DNA of 64,000 nt, from positions 806,001 through 870,000 of the forward strand of contig NZ_QVID01000002.1 of assembly GCF_003413745.1 (NCBI RefSeq). The letters are read 5' to 3'. Position 1 is the stretch's first letter. Each line of letters begins with the position of its first letter. Below the pieces are notes generated by a model. It had not been told where the DNA came from and did no database searches. It saw nothing but the letters and a program-made list of their open reading frames with translations. Both the position numbers and the translations under genes were made by a program. Positions 1-8,643 of the stretch are shown piece after piece. This stretch comes from Marixanthomonas ophiurae. GTDB taxonomy: Bacteria; Bacteroidota; Bacteroidia; Flavobacteriales; Flavobacteriaceae.

Positions 1-411
1 CAATAACATCATATCATTATTCAAACTGGTGGTTTGTGCGACAAGCGTGGGGTCTAAACAAACCAATAAAAAAAGAAAAATAGGAACCGTAGCAACAAAG
101 TTTCGCTTGCAAACAATTAAAATCTGATAGAAAACACCCAAATTTATCAATAATAAAAGTAGTCTGGATGACCATAATACCTGACCGAAGAGTTTCCAAA
201 AAATTGCTAGACTCGTAATCCATAATGGTGGATGGCCAGAGGAGTATTCGGTTGGAAGGATTAGACTTGAAAAGTTAGTGTTATATATCCAAGTAGCTCT
301 TGAAGCTTTACTTATACCGTCCCAAAAAAAAGGTAAATCCTTAAAGATTATAAATTCAATTAATAGAAGTGCAGCTACGAATATATACAGTAAGATTTCT
401 TTTCTATTCAT
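1..411 (-). CDS. Partial GT39/ArnT-like membrane glycosyltransferase (N-terminus only)
   Basis: An open frame starts at an ATG at 411 on the minus strand and runs off the left edge after 137 codons. It begins with a hydrophobic segment (residues 5-24), then has the loop FKDLPFFWDGISKASRATW. It continues with TEYSSGHPPLWI and several further hydrophobic stretches. The short first loop with an acidic residue and the SGHPPL motif after it are typical of the GT-C fold family 39 (PMT/ArnT), which moves sugars from polyprenyl phosphates outside the membrane. That family assignment is inferred from general layout. The C-terminal part is outside the window, so the substrate cannot be judged. Confidence 0.6.
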   Translation of the reverse strand, partial: MNRKEILLYIFVAALLLIEFIIFKDLPFFWDGISKASRATWIYNTNFSSLILPTEYSSGHPPLWITSLAIFWKLFGQVLWSSRLLLLLINLGVFYQILIVCKRNFVATVPIFLFLLVCLDPTLVAQTTSLNNDMMLL

Positions 412-557
412 CGTATTTTAAAAGTGCTACGAATATACTGTTAATATTAAATTTCCTATTAATTCTACTCTGCTTTTCAAAAATGTATTATAAAAAGTCT
501 TTAAGAGAATGTTAAAACAAAACTAATTACTTTAAGATAATGATATATTTAATGATT

Positions 558-1379
558 ATGAAAAAAACCACAACTACCCTACTGTTACTATTAATCAGTT
601 TCACAACCTTTTCGCAAACAAAAGACTCACCCTATGAATGGGATTGGGTTCGAGACGGTATTTGGACTGGTGCTGCATTAGGAACCACTGTTACAGGATA
701 TTCATTAATTATTGGAAAAGATGATATAACAGAAGCTAAATTACAACAAGAGGTTGCCAATCAAGATAACATCAATTTTATTGATAAATGGGCGGTTGGA
801 TATGAATCTGAAGCTGCTATTGGGCAAAGTAATATACCTTTTGCAATGTCATTTGCTTCTCCATTTGTATTACTTTTTGATGATGAAGTAAATGAGCACA
901 CTGCACAAATACTTGGTCTGTATTTAGAAAGCCTTTCTACCACAGCGGGGTTATATACGGTTACCGCTGGTTTGGTAAACCGTAGTAGACCTTATGTATA
1001 TAACGAAGATGTTTCGCTTGAAAGGCGATTAATCAATAATGGTCAACGTTCTTTTTATTCAGGACATGTAGCGGCGGCGGCAACTGCTACCTTTTTTGCA
1101 GCAAAAGTATATAGTGATTTTAACCCAGATAGTCCTGCAAAAGTATGGGTTTGGGCTGGAGCAGCCACCATACCTGCTGCTGTTGGATATTTTAGAATTA
1201 AAGCTGGACAACATTTTTTAACAGATGTCCTTTTAGGCTATGGTCTTGGAGCGGTTACTGGATATTTTGTGCCAGAATTACACAAAACAGATGACAGCGT
1301 TATTGAAGTAGTTCCAAGTGCTGGAATGTCTGCCACCGGAGATATCTATAGAGGTATTGGACTGCAAATGACGTTTTAG
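558..1379 (+). CDS. PAP2-superfamily membrane phosphatase
   Basis: Probable phosphatidic-acid-phosphatase type 2 enzyme acting on a lipid phosphate or pyrophosphate at the cell envelope. The signal peptide (MKKTTTTLLLLL...FSQ) favours the ATG at 558. In-frame ATGs at 540 and 552 would only add a few residues before it. The three PAP2 signature blocks are visible: a degenerate first block ending in NRSRPYV, FYSGHVAAA (C2, acid-base His) and the RIKAGQHFLTDVLLG block (C3, His and Asp). Hydrophobic segments lie between them. The gene stands alone, convergent with ychF, so context gives no substrate. Confidence 0.8.
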   Translation: MKKTTTTLLLLLISFTTFSQTKDSPYEWDWVRDGIWTGAALGTTVTGYSLIIGKDDITEAKLQQEVANQDNINFIDKWAVGYESEAAIGQSNIPFAMSFASPFVLLFDDEVNEHTAQILGLYLESLSTTAGLYTVTAGLVNRSRPYVYNEDVSLERRLINNGQRSFYSGHVAAAATATFFAAKVYSDFNPDSPAKVWVWAGAATIPAAVGYFRIKAGQHFLTDVLLGYGLGAVTGYFVPELHKTDDSVIEVVPSAGMSATGDIYRGIGLQMTF

Positions 1380-1473
1380 ATAGAATATAGATCATTTGCT
1401 GAGTGAATATGGAGTATAGACTTAGCATTTAAAAAAGGATTAAATTAAAATCGTGTGATGTAATTTCTCCTTT

Positions 1474-1492
1474 CAGCCGAAATGGCTGTTTT
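1474..1492. terminator. Short hairpin between convergent genes
   Basis: CAGCC-gaaat-GGCTG stem followed by TTTT, lying between the end of the PAP2 gene and the ychF stop. Weak stem; the assignment as a terminator is inferred from position. Confidence 0.35.
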
Positions 1493-2585
1493 ACACATTA
1501 AATCTAAAGTGCATCACATCGCCGTCTTTTACAATGTACTCCTTCCCTTCTATTCCTAACTTTCCAGCATCACGAACTTTGGCTTCGCTACCATAGGTTA
1601 CAAAATCGTTATACTTAATTACCTCAGCACGGATAAATCCTTTTTCAAAATCGGTATGGATAACACCCGCAGCTTGTGGGGCAGTTGATCCTACAGGAAT
1701 AGTCCAAGCACGGACTTCTTTTTCACCAGCTGTAAAATAAGTTTCCAAATTAAGCAATTTATAGGCGCTACGAATTAATTTTGCGGAACCTGGTTCTTCC
1801 AAACCTAAATCTTCCAAAAACATTTGGCGTTCGTCAAAGGTTTCCAGTTCAGTAATATCGGCTTCAGTACCTACGGCTAAGATAATCACTTCGGCATTTT
1901 CATCTTTTACAGCTTCTTTAACTTGCTCTACATATTTATTCCCAGAAACGGCTGCATCTTCATCTACATTGCAAACGTACAAAACAGGCTTGTCGGTTAT
2001 AAACTGAATTTGATCAACAAACTCTTCCCGTTCTGAATCGGTAAGTTCGATTGCCCTTACAGAAATACCTGCTTCAAGTCCTTCTTTTACCTTTAATAAA
2101 GCTGTTTCTTCTTTTTGAGCTTCTTTATTTCCGGTTCTGGCAGCTCTTTTTACTTTATCTAGCTTCTTCTCAGTGGTTTCAAGGTCTTTTAACTGCAATT
2201 CAATATCAATGGTTTCTTTATCTCGAACTGGATTAATATTTCCGTCTACATGAACCACGTTATCATTATCAAAACAGCGCAATACGTGTAAAATAGCATC
2301 GGTTTCACGGATATTTCCTAAGAATTGATTCCCCAACCCTTCACCTTTGCTAGCTCCTTTTACCAAACCAGCAATATCAACTATTTCAACAGTTGCAGGC
2401 AGTACTCGTTGTGGATTCACCAATTCTTCCAACTTGACCAACCGATTATCTGGTACGTTTACCACACCAATATTGGGCTCAATAGTACAAAACGGAAAGT
2501 TAGCACTTTGTGCTTTAGCATTCGATAGACAATTAAAAAGGGTTGATTTACCTACATTTGGTAATCCTACAATTCCTGCTTTCAT
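1491..2585 (-). CDS. ychF: Redox-regulated ATPase YchF (Obg-family P-loop protein)
   Basis: Universally conserved P-loop NTPase of the Obg/YchF group, which hydrolyses ATP rather than GTP and associates with ribosomes. The start at 2585 gives MKAGIVGLPNVGKST with the Walker A motif at once, and 364 residues, the usual family length. A longer frame from 2627 is unlikely because a TAnnTTTG promoter element lies at 2604-2611. Other motifs are DIAGLVKGASKGEGLGN (G3 region) and NVDED (the NKxD site changed, as in YchF). The C-terminal TGS-like region ends in KDGDVMHFRFNV. Confidence 0.95.
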   Translation of the reverse strand: MKAGIVGLPNVGKSTLFNCLSNAKAQSANFPFCTIEPNIGVVNVPDNRLVKLEELVNPQRVLPATVEIVDIAGLVKGASKGEGLGNQFLGNIRETDAILHVLRCFDNDNVVHVDGNINPVRDKETIDIELQLKDLETTEKKLDKVKRAARTGNKEAQKEETALLKVKEGLEAGISVRAIELTDSEREEFVDQIQFITDKPVLYVCNVDEDAAVSGNKYVEQVKEAVKDENAEVIILAVGTEADITELETFDERQMFLEDLGLEEPGSAKLIRSAYKLLNLETYFTAGEKEVRAWTIPVGSTAPQAAGVIHTDFEKGFIRAEVIKYNDFVTYGSEAKVRDAGKLGIEGKEYIVKDGDVMHFRFNV

Positions 2586-2603
2586 GTTTATATAATTTGG
2601 GCG

Positions 2604-2611
2604 CAAATATA
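2604..2611 (-). promoter_or_regulatory. Bacteroidota -7 element for ychF
   Basis: Reads TATATTTG on the minus strand, an exact match to TAnnTTTG, 18 bases before the ychF ATG at 2585. Confidence 0.55.
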
Positions 2612-2748
2612 CACTAATAACAGACAATTAGAAGAATTTACCACTCACTTTTGTAAATAAAATATGGGAAAATTTTGGCTGCTTATTATCTTTAATTTAA
2701 CACATTATACCCTAGATTTACAGTGTATTAACCAAACAATCAATAATC

Positions 2749-3225
2749 ATGAAAAAAGTATTGTATTCAATTATAACAGTTTTATTTGTAACATTTTCTG
2801 TTAGCGGACAAGAAAACAAGAATGTGCAAAAAGAAACAGTTACTAAAAAAGTAACAGTAAAGGACACGAAAGTTGACACGAAAGTAGTCCAAGAAGTAAA
2901 AGAAGATAATGAAGTTGTGAAAGTGGAAGGAACTACGAAGCAAGATCAGAACTCTCAAGTTGTTACTTCAAAATCTGATAATACAGAAAAAGTAGTTGCA
3001 GACGACGTTTCTATTGATGCGGCAAACGCTGAGAAAATGCAGCAAAACATGACTAGGAAAAGTGAAGAACTAAAAGCTTCCATCGCTGCTCAAAAAGCAA
3101 AAGCTGAAAAAGAGCGCCAAATGCTTCAAGAAAAGAAAATGAAGATGCAAAAAGATCTTGAAAAACGCCGTATGGAACTGGAAAGTAGACCAGAAGGTAT
3201 GTCAAGGCTTAAAAAAGATGATTAA
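2749..3225 (+). CDS. Secreted, highly charged coiled-coil protein of unknown function
   Basis: Not recognised. The 158-residue product has a clear signal peptide (MKKVLYSIITVLFVTFSVSG/QENKN). A Lys/Val/Thr/Glu-rich segment with repeated short motifs (KKVTVKDTK, VDTKVVQEVK) follows. Residues 95-150 form a Lys/Glu/Met-rich predicted coiled coil. The mature N-terminus (QENKN...KETVTKK..VKD) resembles that of the secreted protein at 3603-4133, so the two may be diverged paralogues exported to the periplasm or surface. A strong intrinsic terminator follows directly. Confidence 0.75.
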   Translation: MKKVLYSIITVLFVTFSVSGQENKNVQKETVTKKVTVKDTKVDTKVVQEVKEDNEVVKVEGTTKQDQNSQVVTSKSDNTEKVVADDVSIDAANAEKMQQNMTRKSEELKASIAAQKAKAEKERQMLQEKKMKMQKDLEKRRMELESRPEGMSRLKKDD

Positions 3226-3254
3226 CAACTTTATAGAATAAAAAACAAGTTAGA

Positions 3255-3278
3255 CCCCGGTAAAAACCGGGGTTTTTT
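3255..3278 (+). terminator. Intrinsic terminator after the 158-aa gene
   Basis: CCCCGG-taaaa-CCGGGG stem followed by six T residues, 30 bases after the stop codon. Confidence 0.9.
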
Positions 3279-3302
3279 ATTGAAAAACTCTTGCTATCGC
3301 TT

Positions 3303-3455
3303 TCATGGGTTTTTTAAAATCGATGTTAAAACAAAAAATAATCCTGAAGATAATATAGCAGTACGCTTACCACTATATAGACCAATAGAATAATTAAAAT
3401 CATCTGTAACCAAATTGGCATAAAAATCAAGTTTACCTTTATAAAAATAGCATAT
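3303..3455 (-). pseudogene. Possible degenerate gene fragment without start codon
   Basis: The 320-base gap 3281-3602 contains a 50-codon open stretch on the minus strand with protein-like composition (for example YKGKLDFYANLVTDDF, then IGLYSGKRTAIL). It is bounded upstream by a TGA and has no ATG. An overlapping frame encodes a very hydrophobic 31-residue peptide. I read this as a decayed gene remnant, but chance is not excluded. The rest of the gap is AT-rich leader sequence for the next gene. Confidence 0.25.
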
Positions 3456-3602
3456 TCACTTTAATTTAAGACAATTTTAGCAGGAAACCGTTTTGTTACA
3501 AGAAGTTTGGCAAATTATTACCAATATGTTTTATATAATTAACAGTTTCAGCTATTATATTTACAATTATATAATAATCAGACAATTATAAAATTTATAA
3601 TT

Positions 3603-4133
3603 ATGAAAAAGATATTAATAGTTTTCGCTTTAGCAGCTTTTACAACTGCTTTTGCACAAGAGAACAAAAATGAAAAGACTGAAACGACCACTACAAAAAC
3701 CTATGTAAAAGATAGCAAAGGGGTTGATGTAGATACTAAAGAGGTTACAAAAAAAGAAGATGAAGTTATCGCATTGAACAATTCAACTGCTGACAAAACT
3801 AATTTTTCTAGTAAAATGCTACCTTCTGAAGTAAAAACAGATGTTAATTTTATAAATAACGACAGACAGTTTTCTTTTGAAGCGCAAGATAAAGGATATA
3901 GAATGATGTCAATTAAGGATGATTCATCTAATGAATTTGCCACTATTCGTCCATCTTCACAAAAAGGATACTACATATATAGTCAAGACGGAGATAACTC
4001 GTTTGGATATTTTAATCAAAATGGAAACTTCGTAGTTGAACGTTATAATCCAGAAACAGATAATATTGTAACTACTGTTTATAAGCTTGAAGTTCAAGAA
4101 CAATCTATGAAGAAGAAAAATAAGATGAAATAA
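3603..4133 (+). CDS. Secreted protein of unknown function
   Basis: The 176-residue product has a signal peptide ending near TAFAQ/ENKN. A low-complexity charged linker (TETTTTKTYVKD...VDVDTKEVTKKED) is followed by a folded-looking region from residue 65 (FSSKMLPSEVKTD...FINNDRQFSFEAQDKGYRM) with aromatic beta-like segments such as YYIYSQDGDNSFGYF. The mature N-terminus matches the style of the gene at 2749. Family not recognised. It is monocistronic, ends at a strong terminator and is convergent with ferredoxin. Confidence 0.75.
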   Translation: MKKILIVFALAAFTTAFAQENKNEKTETTTTKTYVKDSKGVDVDTKEVTKKEDEVIALNNSTADKTNFSSKMLPSEVKTDVNFINNDRQFSFEAQDKGYRMMSIKDDSSNEFATIRPSSQKGYYIYSQDGDNSFGYFNQNGNFVVERYNPETDNIVTTVYKLEVQEQSMKKKNKMK

Positions 4134-4157
4134 TTCTTATTACTATCCCCACAAAAA

Positions 4158-4186
4158 AACGCCGCAACATTGCGGCGTTTTTTTAT
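4158..4186. terminator. Intrinsic terminator, probably bidirectional
   Basis: Ten-base inverted repeat AACGCCGCAA / TTGCGGCGTT followed by a T-run, with an A-run on the other side. It separates the convergent secreted-protein and ferredoxin genes. Confidence 0.9.
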
Positions 4187-4204
4187 TTTTGAAAGCATTC
4201 GTTA

Positions 4205-4555
4205 TTATTTATTGTGCATAAAATTCTGTTTTCCTAATAGCTCTTCGTCGCTTTCTACGTGATCTTCATCAGGCACACAACAGTCTACAGGACATACAGC
4301 AGCACACTGAGGTTCATCATGAAACCCTTTACACTCGGTACATTTATCAGCCACTATATAATAAAGTTCATCGCTAACGGGCTCTTGCGTTTCGTTCGCA
4401 TCTACTTCTTTTCCGTTAGGCAATACTACATTGCCTTCAAGATCGGTACCATCTGCATAACGCCAATCATCTGCTCCTTCATAAATAGCAGTGTTAGGAC
4501 ATTCTGGCTCACAAGCACCACAATTGATACATTCGTCTGTTATTATAATTGCCAT
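4205..4555 (-). CDS. 4Fe-4S dicluster ferredoxin
   Basis: Small electron carrier of 116 residues. The start at [13 protein letters not shown] is chosen because the family begins there. Cluster ligands are [12 protein letters not shown] near the N-terminus and [21 protein letters not shown] in the second half, giving two 4Fe-4S clusters. A 30-residue insertion lies between the two motifs. It is divergent from the LuxC-like acyl-CoA reductase, and the two promoters lie almost back to back. An exact TAnnTTTG element (TAAATTTG on the minus strand) is 25 bases upstream of this start. Confidence 0.93.
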   Translation of the reverse strand: MAIIITDECINCGACEPECPNTAIYEGADDWRYADGTDLEGNVVLPNGKEVDANETQEPVSDELYYIVADKCTECKGFHDEPQCAAVCPVDCCVPDEDHVESDEELLGKQNFMHNK

Positions 4556-4577
4556 CGGTTTTCTTTTTCTAACTTTG
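4549..4577 (+). promoter_or_regulatory. Promoter for the acyl-CoA reductase operon
   Basis: TTG at 4549-4551, an 18-base spacer, then TAACTTTG at 4570-4577 (exact TAnnTTTG). Its -7 element is two bases from the -7 of the divergent ferredoxin promoter. Confidence 0.55.
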
Positions 4578-4579
4578 CG

Positions 4580-4611
4580 CAAATTTAACGCCTAAAAAGG
4601 GCAACTCCAAA
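4580..4611 (-). promoter_or_regulatory. Promoter for ferredoxin
   Basis: On the minus strand, TTTG (complement of 4608-4611), a 20-base spacer, then TAAATTTG (complement of 4580-4587). Fits the Bacteroidota -33/-7 consensus. Confidence 0.55.
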
Positions 4612-4616
4612 AAAGT

Positions 4617-5678
4617 ATGCAATTACATCAAAGAATTAACGCTTTTAGCGCTTTAGGAAAATTTTTAGGGCAATTTGCTTCTGAAACACCCGTGAAAAAA
4701 GAGGATGTTTTAAATAATGATGCTTTTTTTTCTGAAATGCAACAGAAAATACACACAGCCAAACACCATAATGGCTGGTTTACGGAAGATAACCTGCACT
4801 TTACATTTAAAAGCTGGGCAGAAGCTTTAACCGAAAACAATATCAATAAATGGATATCTAATTATACAATTCCGGAAACGGAACCGAAAACCGTCGCTAT
4901 TATTATGGCGGGGAATATTCCCTTAGTAGGTTTTCACGATTTTTTATCGGTTTTAATAACTGGAAACAAGGTTCTCGCAAAATTGTCTTCAAACGATAAG
5001 CAGTTGCTACCTTTCTTAGCGGAATATTTGATTTCAGTTGAGCCAGAGTTCAAAAACCTAATTGAGTTTACTGAAGGAAGGTTAACGAGTTTCGATGCTG
5101 TAATTGCTACCGGAAGCGACAACACGGCCCGGTATTTCAATTATTATTTCAGTAAATATCCAAATATCATCCGAAAAAATAGAAATTCCGTCGCTGTGCT
5201 AACAGGAAACGAATCCAAAGAAGAAATGGAACTGTTAGCAAATGATATGTTCCGTTACTTTGGATTAGGCTGTCGCAATGTTTCAAAAATATACCTGCCT
5301 GAAGCGTACGATTACGACAAATTCTTTAACGGAATGTTTTCCTGGAAACACGTTATAAATAACCATAAGTATATTAATAATTATGATTACAATAAGGCGG
5401 TGTATTTAATGAGTAACATAAACTTGTTAGACAATGAATATTTATTGCTGAAGGAAGACACGGGATACTCCTCGCCTATTTCAGTTACATTCTATGAAAC
5501 CTACTCCAACCTAGAAGCTATAAAGAAAAAGCTAAAAGCAGACGAAGATAAAATTCAAGCGATTGTTTCAAACAGCGGAATTGATAATGAAATTTCTTTC
5601 GGAGAAGCGCAACACCCAGAACTTTGGGATTATGCCGATGGAGTAGACACCGTGGCATTTTTGTTAAAACTATCTTGA
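4617..5678 (+). CDS. LuxC-family acyl-CoA reductase
   Basis: Probable NADPH-dependent acyl-CoA or acyl-protein reductase of the LuxC/aldehyde dehydrogenase group, forming a fatty aldehyde or releasing an acyl group. The 353 residues include the nucleotide-binding stretch AIIMAGNIPLVGFHDFLSVL (about 94-113) and the catalytic-Cys motif FGLGCRNVSK (Cys219). No luxAB genes are nearby, so bioluminescence is not implied. It heads a probable operon with serC and serA on the same strand and faces the ferredoxin gene. This arrangement is common in Flavobacteriia (recalled, not checked here). Confidence 0.85.
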   Translation: MQLHQRINAFSALGKFLGQFASETPVKKEDVLNNDAFFSEMQQKIHTAKHHNGWFTEDNLHFTFKSWAEALTENNINKWISNYTIPETEPKTVAIIMAGNIPLVGFHDFLSVLITGNKVLAKLSSNDKQLLPFLAEYLISVEPEFKNLIEFTEGRLTSFDAVIATGSDNTARYFNYYFSKYPNIIRKNRNSVAVLTGNESKEEMELLANDMFRYFGLGCRNVSKIYLPEAYDYDKFFNGMFSWKHVINNHKYINNYDYNKAVYLMSNINLLDNEYLLLKEDTGYSSPISVTFYETYSNLEAIKKKLKADEDKIQAIVSNSGIDNEISFGEAQHPELWDYADGVDTVAFLLKLS

Positions 5679-5744
5679 TAAATTAATAGCAAATTAACCA
5701 ACAATGGGTTCAGAATTAGCATCTTTGTACCAAATATCCTGAAA

Positions 5745-6812
5745 ATGAAAAAACACAACTTTAGTGCCGGTCCTTGTATACTACCAAAGTCTGTTATGCA
5801 AAAGGCTTCCGAAGCGGTTATTAATTTTAATGGTTTAGATTTATCACTGCTTGAAATTTCACATCGTAGCAAAGATTTTGTAGCCGTGATGGAGCGTGCT
5901 CAGAAATTAGCTTTAGAACATTTAGAACTTCAAAACAAAGGATACAAAGCACTCTTTCTTCAAGGTGGTGCCAGTATGGAGTTTTTACGAGTAGCGTATA
6001 ATTTGTTGGAAAATAAAGCCGCATACCTCAATACAGGAACCTGGTCTAGCAAGTCTATTAAAGAAGCAAAAATATTTGGTGAAGTAGTTGAAGTAGCATC
6101 ATCTAAAGATCAAAACTTCAATTATATACCAAAAAATTATTCTATTCCTTCAGACATTGATTATTTTCATTGCACCAGTAATAACACCATTTTTGGAACA
6201 CAGCTAAAAAACTTCCCAAAAACCGATGCTCCTATGGTTTGTGATATGAGTAGTGATATTTTTTCACGGCAATTAGACTTTTCAAAATTTAGTATTATCT
6301 ATGCAGGAGCTCAAAAAAATATGGGTCCGGCAGGAACTACATTAATTGTAATAAAAGAAGACGTTTTAGGAAAGGTCTCTCGCACTATTCCATCATTAAT
6401 GAATTACAATGTGCATATTGGTAAAGACAGTATGTTCAATACGCCTGCCGTTTTCGCAGTGTATGTTTCTATGTTAACTTTGGAGTGGCTGAAAGAAAAA
6501 GGAGGCGTTTCAGCAATTGAGAAAATGAATGATAAAAAAGCAGATTTAATCTATTCTGAAATAGATAGAAACCCTTTATTTACAGGGTTTGTAGCTAATG
6601 AAGAAGATCGATCTACTATGAACGCAACTTTCAATTTAACTGATGAAAGTTTAGCAGATAAATTCGACACACTTTGGCAGGGAGCTGGAATTAACGGCTT
6701 AAACGGTCACAGAAGTGTTGGCGGCTATCGCGCGTCCATGTATAACGCCTTAGAGCTTGAAAGTGTTCAGGTATTAGTAGATACGATGAGAGAATTAGAA
6801 CGAAAAGGATAA
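5745..6812 (+). CDS. serC: Phosphoserine aminotransferase
   Basis: PLP enzyme converting 3-phosphohydroxypyruvate to O-phosphoserine, and acting in PLP synthesis. The 355 residues begin with the typical KKHNFSAGPCILPKSV. GGASMEF binds phosphate, and the Schiff-base lysine is in YAGAQKNMGPAG (Lys191). NGLNGHRSVGGYRASMYN near the C-terminus is the conserved arginine block. The reaction follows that of the downstream serA product, so both belong to serine synthesis. The two stand 56 bases apart, separated by a small repeat hairpin. Confidence 0.96.
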   Translation: MKKHNFSAGPCILPKSVMQKASEAVINFNGLDLSLLEISHRSKDFVAVMERAQKLALEHLELQNKGYKALFLQGGASMEFLRVAYNLLENKAAYLNTGTWSSKSIKEAKIFGEVVEVASSKDQNFNYIPKNYSIPSDIDYFHCTSNNTIFGTQLKNFPKTDAPMVCDMSSDIFSRQLDFSKFSIIYAGAQKNMGPAGTTLIVIKEDVLGKVSRTIPSLMNYNVHIGKDSMFNTPAVFAVYVSMLTLEWLKEKGGVSAIEKMNDKKADLIYSEIDRNPLFTGFVANEEDRSTMNATFNLTDESLADKFDTLWQGAGINGLNGHRSVGGYRASMYNALELESVQVLVDTMRELERKG

Positions 6813-6817
6813 TAAAA

Positions 6818-6846
6818 GGTGGCTTCGACTTCGCTCAGCCACCACC
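6818..6846. repeat. Intergenic hairpin repeat in the serC-serA gap
   Basis: GGTGGCT and AGCCACC flank TCGACTTCGCTC, giving a 7-bp stem. On the other strand it contains CTGAGCGAAGTCGAAG, a word related to the CTGAG...TCGAAG stretch near 51300, so it is probably a dispersed short repeat. Confidence 0.5.
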
Positions 6847-6868
6847 AAAATAAAATAATTAAGAAAAT

Positions 6869-7828
6869 ATGAAAGTTTTAGCAAACGACGGAATTTCGAC
6901 TAGTGGTGTGAAAGCCCTTGAAGACGCAGGTTTTGAAGTACTAACCGTAAAAGTTGCACAAGAACAACTTGAAAACTATATAAATAAAAATAATATCGAC
7001 GTGATTTTGGTCCGGAGTGCCACAAAGGTTCGTAAGGATTTAATAGATGCGTGTCCTAGCCTAAAAGTAATTGGTCGCGGTGGCGTTGGTATGGATAATA
7101 TTGATGTGGAGTATGCGCGTAGTAAAGACATCCATGTAATTAATACTCCAGCAGCTTCCTCCTCTTCTGTAGCTGAATTGGTTTTTGCGCACCTTTTTGG
7201 AGGCGTTAGAAATTTGCACGATGCCAACAGAACAATGCCTCTTGAAGGCGATTCCAGATTTAAGGAATTGAAAAAAACTTATGCCGGCGGAAAAGAACTT
7301 CGTGGTAAAACACTGGGTATTATTGGTTTTGGTCGTATTGGTCGCGAGGTAGCTAAAATAGCCCTTGGCTGTGGTATGAAGGTAATTGCTAGTGACAATC
7401 AAGTTGGAGAAGCAGATATAACACTGGATTTTTATAATGGGCAACAAATAACCCTTAAAATTAAAACCGAACCTGTTTCAGAATTAATAAAACATAGTGA
7501 TTTTATTACGTTACATGTTCCTGCACAGAAAAAATATGTAATTGGTGAAGCTGAAATAAAGGAAATGAAAGACGGTGCAGCTATAATAAATGCTGCTCGT
7601 GGTGGGGTTATAGACGAAAAGGCATTATTAGAAGCTTTAGAAAAAGGAAAAATATCTTTTGCGGCATTAGATACTTTTGAAGACGAGCCTTCTCCTGCTA
7701 TCAAAGTATTAATGAACGGAAATATTTCTTTAAGCCCACACATTGGTGCGGCAACTCAAGAAGCACAAGATAGAATTGGAACTGAACTTGCTGAACAAAT
7801 TGTATCAATCCTAAAACCAGTAAATTAG
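6869..7828 (+). CDS. serA: D-3-phosphoglycerate dehydrogenase (2-hydroxyacid dehydrogenase)
   Basis: NAD-dependent oxidation of 3-phosphoglycerate, the first step of serine synthesis. At 319 residues it is the short form without a C-terminal ACT regulatory domain. The Rossmann motif is GIIGFGRIGREVA (about 150-162). Catalytic residues are Arg244 (NAARGGVID), Glu273 (DTFEDEP) and His291 (SPHIGAA). Pairing with serC supports this substrate over other 2-hydroxyacids. Without an ACT domain, serine feedback of the usual kind is not expected (inference). Confidence 0.9.
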   Translation: MKVLANDGISTSGVKALEDAGFEVLTVKVAQEQLENYINKNNIDVILVRSATKVRKDLIDACPSLKVIGRGGVGMDNIDVEYARSKDIHVINTPAASSSSVAELVFAHLFGGVRNLHDANRTMPLEGDSRFKELKKTYAGGKELRGKTLGIIGFGRIGREVAKIALGCGMKVIASDNQVGEADITLDFYNGQQITLKIKTEPVSELIKHSDFITLHVPAQKKYVIGEAEIKEMKDGAAIINAARGGVIDEKALLEALEKGKISFAALDTFEDEPSPAIKVLMNGNISLSPHIGAATQEAQDRIGTELAEQIVSILKPVN

Positions 7829-7878
7829 AAATTTTAAGTACCTTTAAAAGATAGACTAAAACTTTAAAAAACTATAAA

Positions 7879-8523
7879 ATGGCAGGAATACTCGATTTAT
7901 TAAATAGTGACATGGGAAAACAAATTATTGGTGGCATAAGCAACGAAACCAAACAACCTGCTGATAAAACAGCATCAGTTTTATCCATGGGACTTCCTAT
8001 TTTAATGGGAGCAATGAAAAAAAACGCAAAATCTGAACAAGGTGCCGCTGGCCTTATGAGCGCTCTAAGTAATAGTAAACACGATGGTAGTCTTTTAGAT
8101 AACCTTGGCGGCTTTTTTGGCGGAGGTGTTAATGAAGACTCAAAAATTGATGGTCTTGGCATACTAGGACATGCACTTGGCGGCTCTCAAGATAATGTTG
8201 TTGGTGCACTTTCAAAAAAATCGGGAATGGACTCAAACTCGGTTATGCAAATACTACAAGTAGCGGCACCTATTTTACTAGGATATTTAGGAAAAGAAAA
8301 GAGACAACAAAATGTGGATTCACAATCAGGTATAACCAGTTTACTAGGGAACATGATGGCTGGAAATTCTCAAGAAGAACAAGATAAAGAACAATCTCTA
8401 ATCGAATCTTTACTAGATGGAGATAACGACGGAAGTATTATTGATGATGTTGCTGGAATGGTATTAGGTAATAGTAGTAAAAGTGGTTTAGGTGGAATGA
8501 TAGGTGGCTTTTTTGGAAAATAA
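7879..8523 (+). CDS. DUF937 domain protein
   Basis: The 214-residue protein begins MAGILDLLNSDMGKQIIGGIS, the typical DUF937 opening. It is rich in Gly, Ser and Leu and has several GGFFGGG / GGMIGGFFGK stretches. The biochemical role of DUF937 is unknown. No signal peptide is visible. It lies 50 bases after serA on the same strand and is followed by a terminator, so it may be co-transcribed, although a functional link to serine synthesis is not evident. Confidence 0.85.
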   Translation: MAGILDLLNSDMGKQIIGGISNETKQPADKTASVLSMGLPILMGAMKKNAKSEQGAAGLMSALSNSKHDGSLLDNLGGFFGGGVNEDSKIDGLGILGHALGGSQDNVVGALSKKSGMDSNSVMQILQVAAPILLGYLGKEKRQQNVDSQSGITSLLGNMMAGNSQEEQDKEQSLIESLLDGDNDGSIIDDVAGMVLGNSSKSGLGGMIGGFFGK

Positions 8524-8545
8524 TTCTGAGAAAAGATAATAGTAA

Positions 8546-8578
8546 AACCGTGTTTTGTCAATCAAAGCACGGTTTTTT
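8546..8578 (+). terminator. Intrinsic terminator after DUF937
   Basis: Twelve-base stem AACCGTGTTTTG / CAAAGCACGGTT (one G-T pair), loop TCAAT, then TTTT. Confidence 0.88.
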
Positions 8579-8643
8579 AATTTCCGCCGATTTAACAGCC
8601 CCTTTGGACTCTTTTTCAGTATTTTTGTAAAAAGAAATTTCTT

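Noticed and set aside
17-223. Minus-strand 68-codon frame
   Set aside because: It is in another frame of the truncated GT39-like gene 1-411, which has better composition and runs off the edge.
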